A DNA stretch of 64,000 nucleotides from Flavilitoribacter nigricans DSM 23189 = NBRC 102662 (GCF_002646595.1 NZ_PDUD01000053.1:1-64000), one strand, 5' to 3'; shown: positions 32,744 through 42,025, counted from the stretch's first letter. Notes: generated by a model not told the origin, from the letters alone. Program-made: numbers and translations.

Positions 32744-35700
32744 ATGAGTAAACAATTGATCATAGGTTTAATTTTCGGCATCCTGCTGACATCGGGTCCG
32801 GTCCTGGCACAGAAGGGCAAGATCAGAAAGGCTCAAAACTTAATTGAAGCCCTGGACTATCAGGCTGCCATTGATATACTGCTCCCTTTGTCCGAGAACA
32901 ACGACAATGCGGAGATCGCCACCATGCTTGGCCACATTTTCCGGAAGCAGAACAGCTACGGTAAAGCAGCGGTATGGTACGAAAAGGCAGTCGCGCTGGA
33001 AGGAGTGGAGGCCGCCGCCTACTTCTACTACGGCATGATGCTCCTCCATACGGATAAATGCCGGGAGGCGCAGGATCAGTTCGACTATTTTCTGAGTCTC
33101 AAACCACTGGATCCCCGGCAGTTTCAGCTGAGAGATGCCTGCTCTCACCGCCAGAGTTTGCTGAAAAAGGATGAGAATACTCTGGAGGTAGAGGTGCTGG
33201 CCATCAACTCCGTACTCAGTGATATCGGTCCGGCATTCTACAAGAACGGTCTCGTTTTTGGTTCCGTTCGTTCACCGCTGAACGGTGGCAGCCAGGATAA
33301 GGCCGATCCGTTCTACGATCTGTACTACGCAGAAATGGTCGACGGACATTTCGACTTCACGGATCCCCAATCCTTTTCGGACCGGATCAACTCTCGGGTA
33401 CACGAAGCCATCGTGACCTTCAACTCGGACGCCACCAAGATCTATTTCACCCGTAACCAGGGGATCGATAACGAACACAGCTCCGCCACCGCTACCGGTC
33501 TGGAGATCGTATACGCCGTATCGGAAGACGGGAACCGCTGGAGCGATCTGCAGTTACTCCCGTTCAACAGTCCAAAATATTCCATTGCCCACCCATCCCT
33601 CAGTCCGGACGGAAGCATGCTATTTTTCTCTTCCGATATGCCGGGTGGATTTGGTGGAAAAGATATTTACGTTTCTAAGTGGGAAGAGCATTACTGGGGT
33701 GATCCCGTCAATCTGGGGCCACTGGTCAATACCGAAGGAGACGAAATGTTTCCCTTTTATCATCCTTCGGGAAAATTGTTTTTCTCCTCCGACGGGCAGG
33801 TAGGGCTCGGTGGACAGGATATTTTCTCCACCAGCCCTAATAAAGCCGGCGTTTGGGATAATATTCAAAATATCGGCGCTCCGATCAATACGGAATTTGA
33901 CGACTACGGTATCATCGTTTCTCCCGACGAGGAATATGGTTATTTCACTTCCAACCGGCCCGGCGGCATCGGGAAAGACGACATCTACGGTTTCCAGAAA
34001 CCGCAGGAAGAAAAAGAAGAAGAGTTGGTGACCCAGCAGGAGATCCCCGAAGGCAATAAAGTGGTGGTGCACGTTCAGGTCATCGACGCCTCCAACGGTA
34101 AGCGAATTGAAAATCCCGTCATTACCAATTGCGAAGCCAATCTCTACCGGTCGGTCGGCACGTCCTCCTTCCAGATGAACCTTTTCCCGGGGGATTGCTG
34201 TGAGGTGAGTGTCAGCGCTCCGGGCTTTCAGGACGCTACGATCGAGATCTGTGGAGATCCAAGTAAGAAATCGCGCGCGGTGGCCCTGAAGAAAACCGGT
34301 ATTTCTACCGCACCGCCGAAAGAAGAAATCATTACCCAGGTCCCCGCTCCTACCCCGGTTACTCCCGAAGAGAAAGTCGAAGAAGCCGTGGCCGAAGCAC
34401 CGAAGAAAATAGCGCCGGAACCGGAGCCCGAAGAACAAGTTGCGGAAACTGCAGTTCAAACTCCGAAAGCTCCGGAGCCGGAACCACAAGCCGAAGAGAA
34501 AGTCGAAGAAGTGGTGGTTGAAACCCCGAAAGAAGTTGAACCGGAACCACAGCCCGAGGAGAAGATCGAGGAAGCGGTGGTTGAAACGCCGAAAGAGGTG
34601 GAACCGGAACCCCAGCCCGAGGAGAAAGTCGAGGAAGTAGTAGCCGAAACGCCGAAAGAAGTGGAGCCGGAGCCCCAGCCCGAAGAGAAAGTTGAGGAGG
34701 TGGTAGTCGAAACTCCGAAGGAAGTTGAACCGGAACCACAGCCCGAGGAGAAAGTCGAGGAAGTGGTAGTCGAAACTCCGAAAGAGGTTGAGCCGGAGCC
34801 ACAGCCCGAAGAGAAGGTCGAGGAAGTGGTGGTCGAAACCCCGAAAGAAGTTGAGCCAAAGCCACAGCCCGAGGAAAAAGTCGAGGAAGTAGTGGTCGAA
34901 ACGCCAAAAGAGGTGGAACCGGAACCACAGCCCGAGGAAAAAGCCGAGGAAGTAGTAGCCGAAACGCCAAAAGAGGTGGAACCGGATCCACAGCCCGAGG
35001 AGAAAGTCGAGGAAGTGGTAGCCGAAACGCAGAAGGAAGTCGAGCCGAAACCACAACCCGAGGAGAAAGTCGAGGAAAAAGTGGTCGAAACTCCGAAAGA
35101 GGTAGAACCGGAACCACAACCCGAGGAGAAAGTTGAGGAAAAGGTAGTCGAAACGCCGAAAGAGGTGGAACCGGAGCCGCAACCCGAAGAAAAAGTTGAG
35201 GAGAAGGTAGCCGAAACGCCCAAAGCAGTCGAGCCGGAACCACAGCCCGAAGAAGAACTGGAAGAAGCGGTTGTTGTAGCGTCCAAAGTAGAGCCGAAAC
35301 CACAAGCCGAGGAAAAGGTAGTCGAAGCCCCGAAAAAGGTAGAACCAGCTCCCCAACCGAAAGAACCGGCCAAAGAAACGGTGGCCAAGACTCCGAATAC
35401 AGTTGAACCGCAACCAAAACCACAAGCCGAGGAAGAGGTTAAGGAATCCAGCGAAAATGCGATTACCGTGTCCAATGAGGCCAAACCGGAGCCCAGCAGT
35501 GCCCCCGGCGTAGTGGAAGAAACCACGGAGATCGTACGGCAGACGACCCGGGCCAGAAAGACCACCAAATACCTAATCGGTACGGTTTACGACCCGCTCA
35601 ACAGTCGTCCGATCCCCTACGCTACCATACATATGTTGAACTCAACCTGTGGGGTGAATATCCGGATCACTTCGGACGCCTCCGGGCACTATCGCCTGCC

Positions 35701-36313
35701 ACTGGTAGCCAGTTGCTGTATCAATATCCGGGTAGAGAAAGAAGGATTTCAGACCTACACGGCTCTGGAAGCCTTGTGTACGGATAAGAACGGTAATATC
35801 AAAGGGAGCACTTCGATCCTGCTCAAACCGGAAGACCCCAAACCGGAACCGACCGTTGCCAACAACGAATCCAACATGCTGGTCAATCCGGAAGCATTCA
35901 AAGGATTTGAAAGAAGCAAGAATAAAAGGCTCGGTGATAAAAGTCTGGCCTTTATCCTGAACGTATACTACGAATCGGCCCGTACCAGCGTAAAAGCCGA
36001 ATCCGTAGAGGAATTGAAAAAGCTATTGCGGCTGCTGGAGGAAAACCCGACGCTCATCGTAGAGATCGGCGCCCACACGGACTCCCGTGGATCTGCGACC
36101 TACAACCAGGACCTCTCCCAGAGACGGGCCGAAAACGTGGTTAAATACCTCGTTTCGCAGGGCATCAACGAAAAGCGTCTGATCCCGAAAGGCTACGGAG
36201 AGACCCAATTGATCAACGACTGCGACGATTCCAAGGAATGCGAGGAATCCGAGCATCAGATCAACCGGAGAACGGAATTTCAGATCATCGGCGGTCTGGA
36301 CAAAACCAAGTAA
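32744..36313 (+). CDS. PorE-like envelope protein: TPR, PD40, carboxypeptidase-regulatory and OmpA domains
   Basis: This 1,189-residue protein has a signal peptide (ends VLAQKG) and tetratricopeptide repeats (about 20-140). A WD40-like PD40 beta-propeller follows (about 150-430, with SPDGSMLFFSSDMPGGFGGKDI and FSSDGQVGLGGQDIF), then a carboxypeptidase-regulatory-like domain (about 445-530), a 360-residue Glu/Pro/Val repeat, a second regulatory-like domain (about 942-1035) and a C-terminal OmpA peptidoglycan-binding domain (about 1064-1185, HTDSRGSATYNQDLSQRRAENV). The order matches PorE, the T9SS component that ties the trans-envelope complex to peptidoglycan. Other OmpA proteins beside PorP/SprF share it, and no PorP/SprF gene is adjacent, so the exact role is open. 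Confidence 0.8.
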   Translation: MSKQLIIGLIFGILLTSGPVLAQKGKIRKAQNLIEALDYQAAIDILLPLSENNDNAEIATMLGHIFRKQNSYGKAAVWYEKAVALEGVEAAAYFYYGMMLLHTDKCREAQDQFDYFLSLKPLDPRQFQLRDACSHRQSLLKKDENTLEVEVLAINSVLSDIGPAFYKNGLVFGSVRSPLNGGSQDKADPFYDLYYAEMVDGHFDFTDPQSFSDRINSRVHEAIVTFNSDATKIYFTRNQGIDNEHSSATATGLEIVYAVSEDGNRWSDLQLLPFNSPKYSIAHPSLSPDGSMLFFSSDMPGGFGGKDIYVSKWEEHYWGDPVNLGPLVNTEGDEMFPFYHPSGKLFFSSDGQVGLGGQDIFSTSPNKAGVWDNIQNIGAPINTEFDDYGIIVSPDEEYGYFTSNRPGGIGKDDIYGFQKPQEEKEEELVTQQEIPEGNKVVVHVQVIDASNGKRIENPVITNCEANLYRSVGTSSFQMNLFPGDCCEVSVSAPGFQDATIEICGDPSKKSRAVALKKTGISTAPPKEEIITQVPAPTPVTPEEKVEEAVAEAPKKIAPEPEPEEQVAETAVQTPKAPEPEPQAEEKVEEVVVETPKEVEPEPQPEEKIEEAVVETPKEVEPEPQPEEKVEEVVAETPKEVEPEPQPEEKVEEVVVETPKEVEPEPQPEEKVEEVVVETPKEVEPEPQPEEKVEEVVVETPKEVEPKPQPEEKVEEVVVETPKEVEPEPQPEEKAEEVVAETPKEVEPDPQPEEKVEEVVAETQKEVEPKPQPEEKVEEKVVETPKEVEPEPQPEEKVEEKVVETPKEVEPEPQPEEKVEEKVAETPKAVEPEPQPEEELEEAVVVASKVEPKPQAEEKVVEAPKKVEPAPQPKEPAKETVAKTPNTVEPQPKPQAEEEVKESSENAITVSNEAKPEPSSAPGVVEETTEIVRQTTRARKTTKYLIGTVYDPLNSRPIPYATIHMLNSTCGVNIRITSDASGHYRLPLVASCCINIRVEKEGFQTYTALEALCTDKNGNIKGSTSILLKPEDPKPEPTVANNESNMLVNPEAFKGFERSKNKRLGDKSLAFILNVYYESARTSVKAESVEELKKLLRLLEENPTLIVEIGAHTDSRGSATYNQDLSQRRAENVVKYLVSQGINEKRLIPKGYGETQLINDCDDSKECEESEHQINRRTEFQIIGGLDKTK
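34366..35420 (+). repeat. 63-bp (21-residue) tandem repeat in the PorE-like gene
   Basis: About 14 full units of 21 residues (consensus EEKVEEVVVETPKEVEPEPQP) followed by about three shortened ones form a highly charged linker. Central units are identical in protein and differ mainly by synonymous changes. The repeat makes long open frames on the opposite strand, which are artefacts. Confidence 0.9.
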
Positions 36314-36369
36314 CGAGCGGCCCAACCTTTTTTTCGCAGCTATCGGTCTTCTATTTAAAAAGATCACCG

Positions 36370-36729
36370 ATGAAAAAAAGCATAGCGGGCCTACTGATAG
36401 CCATTTCCTGCCTGGCCCTTAGTTGTGAAAAGCAGGGAGACATCTTATGCGAAAACGATTGCCTGTTCTTCGGGTACAATCTTGAAGGGGAAATAGTGAT
36501 GCTGCACTGTTTTAACCGCTTCGGCATCAAAACTACCCATCCCGATGGTGAGGAACTCATCATCGGGATCCCCGATCAACTGGCGGGCCGCTTCCAGGAG
36601 GAAGGTAAACTGGTCAAATTCACCGCCACCTTCCGGGCCAATACGCTCCAACCTCTTTTTCCCGATCCCAGTATTGATATTCGGACGATCTATCAGGCCC
36701 GGGTGCAGTCCATCCAGCCCAGAAAGTAG
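36370..36729 (+). CDS. Small lipoprotein of unknown function
   Basis: The ATG at 36370 gives 119 residues with a lipobox (CLALSCEKQ). The mature part contains two further cysteines near the start (ILCENDCLF) and is beta-rich. It follows the PorE-like gene after 56 bases on the same strand and may be co-transcribed. No family recognised. Confidence 0.6.
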   Translation: MKKSIAGLLIAISCLALSCEKQGDILCENDCLFFGYNLEGEIVMLHCFNRFGIKTTHPDGEELIIGIPDQLAGRFQEEGKLVKFTATFRANTLQPLFPDPSIDIRTIYQARVQSIQPRK

Positions 36730-36758
36730 AGCTTTCAATACGTAGGAATAATGAGATC

Positions 36759-36782
36759 CCGGCCGGCCGCTCTGCCGGTCGG
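36759..36782. terminator. GC-rich hairpin after the small lipoprotein gene
   Basis: CCGGCCGGC (36759-36767) and GCCGGTCGG (36774-36782) pair around CGCTCT, with GAGATC and GATCTC further out. There is no T-run directly after, so termination is possible but not certain. Confidence 0.4.
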
Positions 36783-36924
36783 TTGACAGATCATTGATCT
36801 CCATTTATTTTCACTTCACTCCCCCAGCAGCCCACGGTGGGTAAATAAAAAAGTATTCCGGCAAACTTAGCGTGCGTACAGGCGTTATTATTGACGTTTT
36901 AACCTTACGGAAAATCCAACACTA

Positions 36925-38967
36925 ATGACTCCAATACGCTATCCCCATACCCGAAAAGCTGACCAGATCGATAATTACCACGGCCGGGATATTGCGGACC
37001 CTTTCCGCTGGCTCGAAGTGGATACGGCTCCGGAAGTGGAAAAATGGGTAGACGCCCAGAATGAAGTAACTTTTCAATACCTCGAACAGATCCCCGAGCG
37101 GGAGTCAATCCGCAAACGCCTGCGGGAGTTGCTCGATTACGAGCGACTGTCTTCCCCGTTCCGGGCCGGAGATTATTACTTTTTCTATAAAAATGACGGT
37201 CTGCAAAACCAGCCGGTCATCTATTTCCAAAAAGGTCTGGAAGGTGATCCGGAGGTATTTATCGATCCGAACAGCCGGTCGGAAGACGGGACCATTGCGG
37301 TAACCCTGCTGGGTTTTTCCCAGGATGACCGCTATGTAGCCTACGCGCAGTCGGAAGCCGGATCGGACTGGCAACAGATTCGCGTGATGGAAGTAGCCAC
37401 CAAAAAAGAGTTGCCCAACGTATTGAAGTGGGTGAAATTCTCGGGGGCAGCCTGGCACGAAGACGGCTTCTTCTACAGCCGCTATCCCCAACCGGATGCG
37501 GGTAGTGAATATTCCGCCAAAAATCTGCACCATACCGTTTACTACCACCGCCTGGGCACAGATCAGTCCGAAGATCAGTTGATCTACCGCGATGAAGACC
37601 ACCCCACTTTTAATCACTACTGTACGGTAACCGAAGATGGCCAATATCTGCTCATCTACGCTTCCCCCGGTACGGACGGTTATGCCACTTACTTTAAGGA
37701 CCTGAAGCAGGATGGACCGATCACCCGCCTGTTTGCCGGCTATTCCAATAAGAGTTCCGTTGTGGACCACCGCGATGGGAAATTTCTGGTGATGACCGAT
37801 CTGGGGGCGCCCAAATACCGCCTCCTGTCCGTACCGGCAAAGGAAGAAGTGCCGGAGAACGAATGGCAGGAGCTCATTCCGGAAACGGACGACCTATTGC
37901 AGGGCGTCAATACCGGTGGCGGATACCTCTTCGCCAATTATCTGAAAAACGCCACTAACCGCATCTACCGGCTGAACTACGACGGCAGCGGCCGGCAGGA
38001 GATCGAACTGCCCGGACCGGGCAACGCCGGTGGATTTTCGGGCAAAAAGGAGGAAAAGATCCTGTTCTACACCTTCACCTCCTTCATCTATCCAACCACC
38101 ATTTTTAAGTACGATATCGGTACGGGAAGTTCCGAACCCTTCTTCCGGGCCGAACTACAGTTCAACCCGGAGGACTATACCGAAAAGCAGGTTTTCTACA
38201 CCAGTAAAGACGGCACGAAAGTATCGATGTTCATCGTCCACAAAAAAGGACTGCAGATGGACGGCCAAAACCCCTGCTATCTCTACGGCTACGGCGGGTT
38301 CAATATCAGTCTCTCTCCGGGTTTCAGCGCCTCGCGGGTAGTGCTGCTGGAGCGGGGCGGTATCCTGGCCATACCCAATCTGCGGGGTGGCGGCGAATAC
38401 GGTGAAGAATGGCACCAGGGCGGCATGCTGGCCAACAAGCAAAATGTTTTTGATGATTTCATCGCCGCCGCCGAATACCTGATCGACCAGGGTTATACGG
38501 CTCCTTCCCGTCTGGCGATCGCCGGCGGATCCAACGGGGGGCTGCTGGTGGGTGCGGCCATGACCCAGCGGCCGGAACTCTTTGCGGTGGCTTTCCCATC
38601 AGTGGGGGTACTTGATATGTTGCGCTTTCACCTGTTCACCATCGGCCGGGCCTGGGTACCCGAATACGGTTCCAGTGATGATCCGCAGCAATTCCCTTTC
38701 CTGCTGGCTTACAGTCCGTTGCACAACCTTCAGGACGGAAAAGCTTATCCCGCTACTTTGATCACGACGGCCGATCATGACGACCGGGTAGTGCCCGCCC
38801 ATTCCTTTAAATTTGCGGCACGTCTGCAGGAGGCTCAGGATGGAGCAGAACCGGTATTGATCCGCATTTCCAAAAGGGCCGGACACGGTGCGGGTAAACC
38901 CATCGCCAAGGTCATTGAAGAACAGGCCGATATCTGGTCTTTCTTTTTCCATAATACCCGGAGGTAA
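36925..38967 (+). CDS. Prolyl oligopeptidase (S9A)
   Basis: This 680-residue protein has the prolyl oligopeptidase layout: an N-terminal segment, a seven-bladed propeller (about 75-400) that filters substrates, and a C-terminal alpha/beta-hydrolase domain. The catalytic residues are Ser536 in GGSNGGLL, Asp in DHDDRVVPAHS (617-627) and His654 in GHGAGKP. It cleaves short peptides after proline. No clear signal peptide is seen, so a cytoplasmic location is likely unless the start lies elsewhere. It stands alone. Confidence 0.92.
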   Translation: MTPIRYPHTRKADQIDNYHGRDIADPFRWLEVDTAPEVEKWVDAQNEVTFQYLEQIPERESIRKRLRELLDYERLSSPFRAGDYYFFYKNDGLQNQPVIYFQKGLEGDPEVFIDPNSRSEDGTIAVTLLGFSQDDRYVAYAQSEAGSDWQQIRVMEVATKKELPNVLKWVKFSGAAWHEDGFFYSRYPQPDAGSEYSAKNLHHTVYYHRLGTDQSEDQLIYRDEDHPTFNHYCTVTEDGQYLLIYASPGTDGYATYFKDLKQDGPITRLFAGYSNKSSVVDHRDGKFLVMTDLGAPKYRLLSVPAKEEVPENEWQELIPETDDLLQGVNTGGGYLFANYLKNATNRIYRLNYDGSGRQEIELPGPGNAGGFSGKKEEKILFYTFTSFIYPTTIFKYDIGTGSSEPFFRAELQFNPEDYTEKQVFYTSKDGTKVSMFIVHKKGLQMDGQNPCYLYGYGGFNISLSPGFSASRVVLLERGGILAIPNLRGGGEYGEEWHQGGMLANKQNVFDDFIAAAEYLIDQGYTAPSRLAIAGGSNGGLLVGAAMTQRPELFAVAFPSVGVLDMLRFHLFTIGRAWVPEYGSSDDPQQFPFLLAYSPLHNLQDGKAYPATLITTADHDDRVVPAHSFKFAARLQEAQDGAEPVLIRISKRAGHGAGKPIAKVIEEQADIWSFFFHNTRR

Positions 38968-39178
38968 GAGCAGGCTTGTGCAAAAATTTGATTTACAACT
39001 TTTTCAGTGGCCATCTCGATCGCAGGAAAAAGGCCGCTTTTTGCGCCGTTGACCTTTCGCTTTGATCTCGGGTAATTGATACTGCGGTTGCCATTGAAAT
39101 TACCGTTTTAAAATCCTGGCATACTTATTGTAAATAATTATAATAGGTTATGAAATGCTAAAATTCGTTTTCTCCAGT

Positions 39179-39207
39179 CCGTGCCAGATTACCACGGGCT
39201 TTTTTTT
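39179..39207 (+). terminator. Terminator-like hairpin with T-run
   Basis: CCGTG (39179-39183) and CACGG (39193-39197) pair around a nine-base loop and are followed by GGC and eight T residues. It lies 210 bases after the oligopeptidase stop. Confidence 0.5.
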
Positions 39208-39260
39208 GCCCCTCCCCTATTCTTTTGCAGGAAAATGGCAGCCTTGTGCGCAATGAAACT

Positions 39261-39268
39261 TATTTTTG
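39261..39268 (+). promoter_or_regulatory. -7 element of the alanine dehydrogenase gene
   Basis: TATTTTTG fits TAnnTTTG and gives a leader of about 160 bases containing the 39315-39333 hairpin. Confidence 0.35.
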
Positions 39269-39430
39269 CGCCACCATTAAGATCCGGCCCCGGTCGGATT
39301 ATTTGATTTGATCCAGCCGGCTGCAGGCCGGCTCAACCTTAACCTGTAAGCGGTTTCCGGTGACCTGCGCCAGATGATGCATCCATAAAGGCTTTGGACA
39401 CCTATTGCCGCTTCTAAAGCCAAGTTTAAA

Positions 39431-40546
39431 ATGATAATTGGGGTACCCAAAGAGATTAAGACCGAAGAGAACCGGGTCGCATTAACACCGGCCGGTGCAT
39501 TGGAACTCACCAAACGCGGGCACGAAGTGTACGTTCAGTCAACCGCCGGCGCCGGCAGCGGATTCGAAGATCAGGATTACGAAGCCGCCGGAGCCCGGAT
39601 CCTGCCGACCATCAAAGATGTCTACGACAAGGCGGAAATGATCATGAAAGTGAAGGAACCGATCGAAGCGGAATACGACCTGATCCGCGAAGATCAGTTG
39701 CTGTTCACTTATTTCCACTTCGCTTCCTACGAACCGCTGACCCGGGCCATGATCAAGAGTAAAGCCGTTTGTCTGGCTTACGAAACTGTGGAACTGCCGG
39801 ATCGCAGCCTGCCGCTGCTGGTACCGATGTCCGAAGTAGCCGGCCGCATGGCCATCCAGGAAGGCGCCAAATATCTGGAAAAACCCAGTGGCGGACGCGG
39901 GGTACTACTGGGCGGGGTGCCCGGCGTGAGACCCGGCCAGGTACTTGTACTCGGAGGCGGTGTGGTGGGTACGCAGGCCGCAAAAATGGCCGCCGGTCTG
40001 GGTGCACAGGTGATCATTATGGATATCAGCCTTTCCCGTCTGCGTTATCTGGCGGATGTCATGCCGGCCAATGTGCAGACGGTTTATTCCAACGAATACA
40101 ATATTCGCCACTACATCAAGGAAGCAGACCTGATCGTCGGTGCGGTACTGATCCCCGGAGCCAAGGCGCCCAATCTCATTACCCGCGATATGCTTAAGGA
40201 AATGCACGCCGGTACCGTATTGGTTGACGTGGCAGTAGACCAGGGTGGCTGCATTGAGACCTGCCGTCCGACTACCCACTCCGATCCAACCTTCGTGATC
40301 GACGATGTGCTGCATTACTGTGTGGCCAATATGCCGGGTGCGGTTCCCTATACTTCCACCATTGCCCTGACCAACGCTACCCTGCCCTACGCCATTCAAC
40401 TGGCCGGCAAGGGCTGGCAGCAGGCCTGCCGCGAGAGCGAGCCGCTGAAAAAGGGACTGAACGTGGTACGCGGTAAAGTCGTCTACAAAGGAGTAGCGGA
40501 AGCTTTCGACCTGCCGCTGGATCCCGTTGACGATTGCCTGAAGTAA
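39431..40546 (+). CDS. ald: Alanine dehydrogenase
   Basis: This 371-residue cytoplasmic enzyme matches the family length and begins MIIGVPKEIKTEENRVALTP, the signature of alanine dehydrogenase. The NAD-binding site is VLVLGGGVVGTQAAKMA (about 174-190). The end of the Rossmann domain, VLIPGAKAPNLIT, and the DQGGC region are also present. It interconverts L-alanine and pyruvate with ammonia and NAD(H). It is a single gene with a bidirectional terminator after it. Confidence 0.97.
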   Translation: MIIGVPKEIKTEENRVALTPAGALELTKRGHEVYVQSTAGAGSGFEDQDYEAAGARILPTIKDVYDKAEMIMKVKEPIEAEYDLIREDQLLFTYFHFASYEPLTRAMIKSKAVCLAYETVELPDRSLPLLVPMSEVAGRMAIQEGAKYLEKPSGGRGVLLGGVPGVRPGQVLVLGGGVVGTQAAKMAAGLGAQVIIMDISLSRLRYLADVMPANVQTVYSNEYNIRHYIKEADLIVGAVLIPGAKAPNLITRDMLKEMHAGTVLVDVAVDQGGCIETCRPTTHSDPTFVIDDVLHYCVANMPGAVPYTSTIALTNATLPYAIQLAGKGWQQACRESEPLKKGLNVVRGKVVYKGVAEAFDLPLDPVDDCLK

Positions 40547-40616
40547 CGGTACGCCGTATGAAATGACTACGGTCGCCAAAGACTACGCCCGCGCGGATGT
40601 CTTTGCGGAACCGAAT

Positions 40617-40655
40617 AAAAAAAATCCGTAGCCGGGTCCGGCTACGGATTTTTTC
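40617..40655. terminator. Bidirectional terminator between ald and the YceI gene
   Basis: AAAATCCGTAGCCGG and CCGGCTACGGATTTTT form a perfect stem of about 12 GC-rich and A/T pairs with a tiny loop, bordered by A-run and T-run. It serves both convergent genes. Confidence 0.9.
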
Positions 40656-40686
40656 ATTAAGTGCTGATGCGATCGGGGTCGTCTGC

Positions 40687-41289
40687 TTATTTGGCAGCAA
40701 CCAGATTTACGCTCAGTTCAAATTCGTCGTAGATCGTCTTGTCACCCAGGTTATCAAAGAAGCTACCGGAACCGTAACGTACGTTGTACTCAGAACGGTC
40801 GATGGTGATGTCGGCATTGGCTACGCGTTTGCCGGCTTCCTCCGTGATCACGGTATTGAACTTGATCTTTTTCGTCGTTTCTTTGATGGTCAGGTCGCCT
40901 ACCACTTTGTATTCGCCGGGCTTGCCGCGGGATACCACTTCGGTGATGACGAACTTGGCAGTCGGGAATTTCTCAACGCCGAAGAAATCGTCGGATTTCA
41001 GGTGACCTACCAGTTTCTGGCTCCACTCTCCTTCCAGGTCGTCACAGGTGATGCTGGCCATATCGATATCAAAACCGCCGCCGGTCAGCATACCGGCCTC
41101 ATCGAAATTGAGTTCACCGTTCTTGATCATCACTTTACCGTGGTGAGAACCGGTTACTTTGTAGCCTTTCCATACAATGTAACTTTCCGTTGTGTCTACG
41201 TTCACGGAGGTTTTTTCAACCGTAGTGAAGGCCAGACCGATCATCGCAACCAGGGCGATGGCAAATGTGAAAAGTGTATTGCGATTCAT
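40687..41289 (-). CDS. YceI family protein
   Basis: The ATG at 41289 gives 200 residues with a signal-like hydrophobic N-terminus (FTFAIALVAMIGLAFT). The YceI lipocalin-like fold is recognisable from VDTTESYIVWKGYKVTGSHHGKV, LKSDDFFGVEKFPTAKFVIT and GDLTIKETTKKIKF. These proteins bind isoprenoid lipids and are often induced by stress or regulated by MarR-type proteins. The neighbouring MarR gene and a shared palindrome upstream suggest that control here. The 29-codon upstream extension is rejected because it overlaps the regulatory region. Confidence 0.88.
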   Translation of the reverse strand: MNRNTLFTFAIALVAMIGLAFTTVEKTSVNVDTTESYIVWKGYKVTGSHHGKVMIKNGELNFDEAGMLTGGGFDIDMASITCDDLEGEWSQKLVGHLKSDDFFGVEKFPTAKFVITEVVSRGKPGEYKVVGDLTIKETTKKIKFNTVITEEAGKRVANADITIDRSEYNVRYGSGSFFDNLGDKTIYDEFELSVNLVAAK

Positions 41290-41377
41290 TTTTAAAATTG
41301 TTTTGTTAATGATTACGAATCTAATTATCCAAATAATGACTGTTAGAACGCTTACCAAAAAATAAAGTTTAAACAAT

Positions 41378-41393
41378 CATTGTATATACATGC
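41378..41393. promoter_or_regulatory. Putative MarR operator upstream of the YceI gene
   Basis: The palindrome TGTATATACA (41381-41390), extended as TTGTATATACATG, lies about 92 bases before the YceI ATG and repeats the core found in the marR promoter. Confidence 0.5.
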
Positions 41394-41420
41394 ATTTTCT
41401 CAAAAAAAATGCGGCTTGCT

Positions 41421-41873
41421 TTAATACCGCATTGCGTCGAGCAGATCATTGAGCTGGGCCGCCTGCTCTTCCGACAGCTGACTTTTGGAAAGATCCATCT
41501 GATCTTCCATGGCCGCACTGGCCTGAGAAAGCAATTCCAGCCCCTGGTCAGTGATCACTACGTCTACCTGACGACGATCGAATTTACAGGACCGCCTTTC
41601 TACCAGCCCCTTCTGTTTCAGTTTCTCCACCAGCCGGGAAGCATTCGACATTTTGTCGATCATGCGCTCGGTCAGCGACTTGACGGAGGCCGGTTCTGGA
41701 TACATACCGCGCAGGATCCGCAGGATATTGAATTGCTGCCAGGAAATATTGAACGGTTTCAGAGCCTTCAGGGATTGCTGATGTATCCAACTGGCCGTAA
41801 ATAACACATTGATGTGTGCTTTATGGTATTCGTCTCTGAATTTCTTCTGCTGTATGGCTTCTTCAATTTTCAT
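41421..41873 (-). CDS. MarR family transcriptional regulator
   Basis: This 150-residue protein has the MarR winged-helix layout: a recognition region (VKSLTERMIDKMSNASRLVEKLKQKGLV) and a wing (RRSCKFDRRQVDVVITDQGLELL), with helical dimerisation ends. MarR proteins repress their own gene and neighbours by binding short palindromes and release on ligand binding. It is transcribed toward the YceI gene, 131 bases ahead of it. Its own promoter contains the ATGTATATACAT palindrome, so autoregulation is likely. Confidence 0.9.
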   Translation of the reverse strand: MKIEEAIQQKKFRDEYHKAHINVLFTASWIHQQSLKALKPFNISWQQFNILRILRGMYPEPASVKSLTERMIDKMSNASRLVEKLKQKGLVERRSCKFDRRQVDVVITDQGLELLSQASAAMEDQMDLSKSQLSEEQAAQLNDLLDAMRY

Positions 41874-41880
41874 CCTGGTG

Positions 41881-41911
41881 CAAATATATGTATATACATT
41901 TAATGTAGCAA
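41881..41911 (-). promoter_or_regulatory. marR promoter with embedded operator
   Basis: On the minus strand TTG (41909-41911) and TATATTTG (41881-41888) are 20 bases apart, the Bacteroidota consensus. The perfect palindrome ATGTATATACAT (41888-41899) lies in the spacer, where bound repressor would block polymerase. Confidence 0.65.
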
Positions 41912-42025
41912 CTTCAAATTAATTATTAACCTGAAATCGTAAAAAATTAACACTTCTGTTTAAAGAAACTACTATAGACATTCAATTGTTTCAAACTTTT
42001 GTGAATTTGTTCCCGGGATTTAATG

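Larger units (their letters stand above)
38968..39430. other. 463-bp intergenic region with promoter-like and terminator-like signals
   Basis: No gene is supported here. TTATTG and TATAAT-like bases occur around 39126-39146, followed about 35 bases later by a terminator-like hairpin with eight T residues, so a short RNA could be made. Further right is the perfect 7-bp hairpin AGCCGGC-TGCAG-GCCGGCT (39315-39333) in the leader of the alanine dehydrogenase gene. Confidence 0.4.

Noticed and set aside
33620-35568. Long leftward open frames (up to 601 codons) opposite the PorE-like gene
   Set aside because: They arise because the 63-bp repeat and its GAA/GAG/CCG-rich codons avoid stops on the other strand. 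The predicted proteins are simple Leu/Phe/Arg or Ser/Gly/Thr repeats, and the plus-strand frame has clear domains on both sides.
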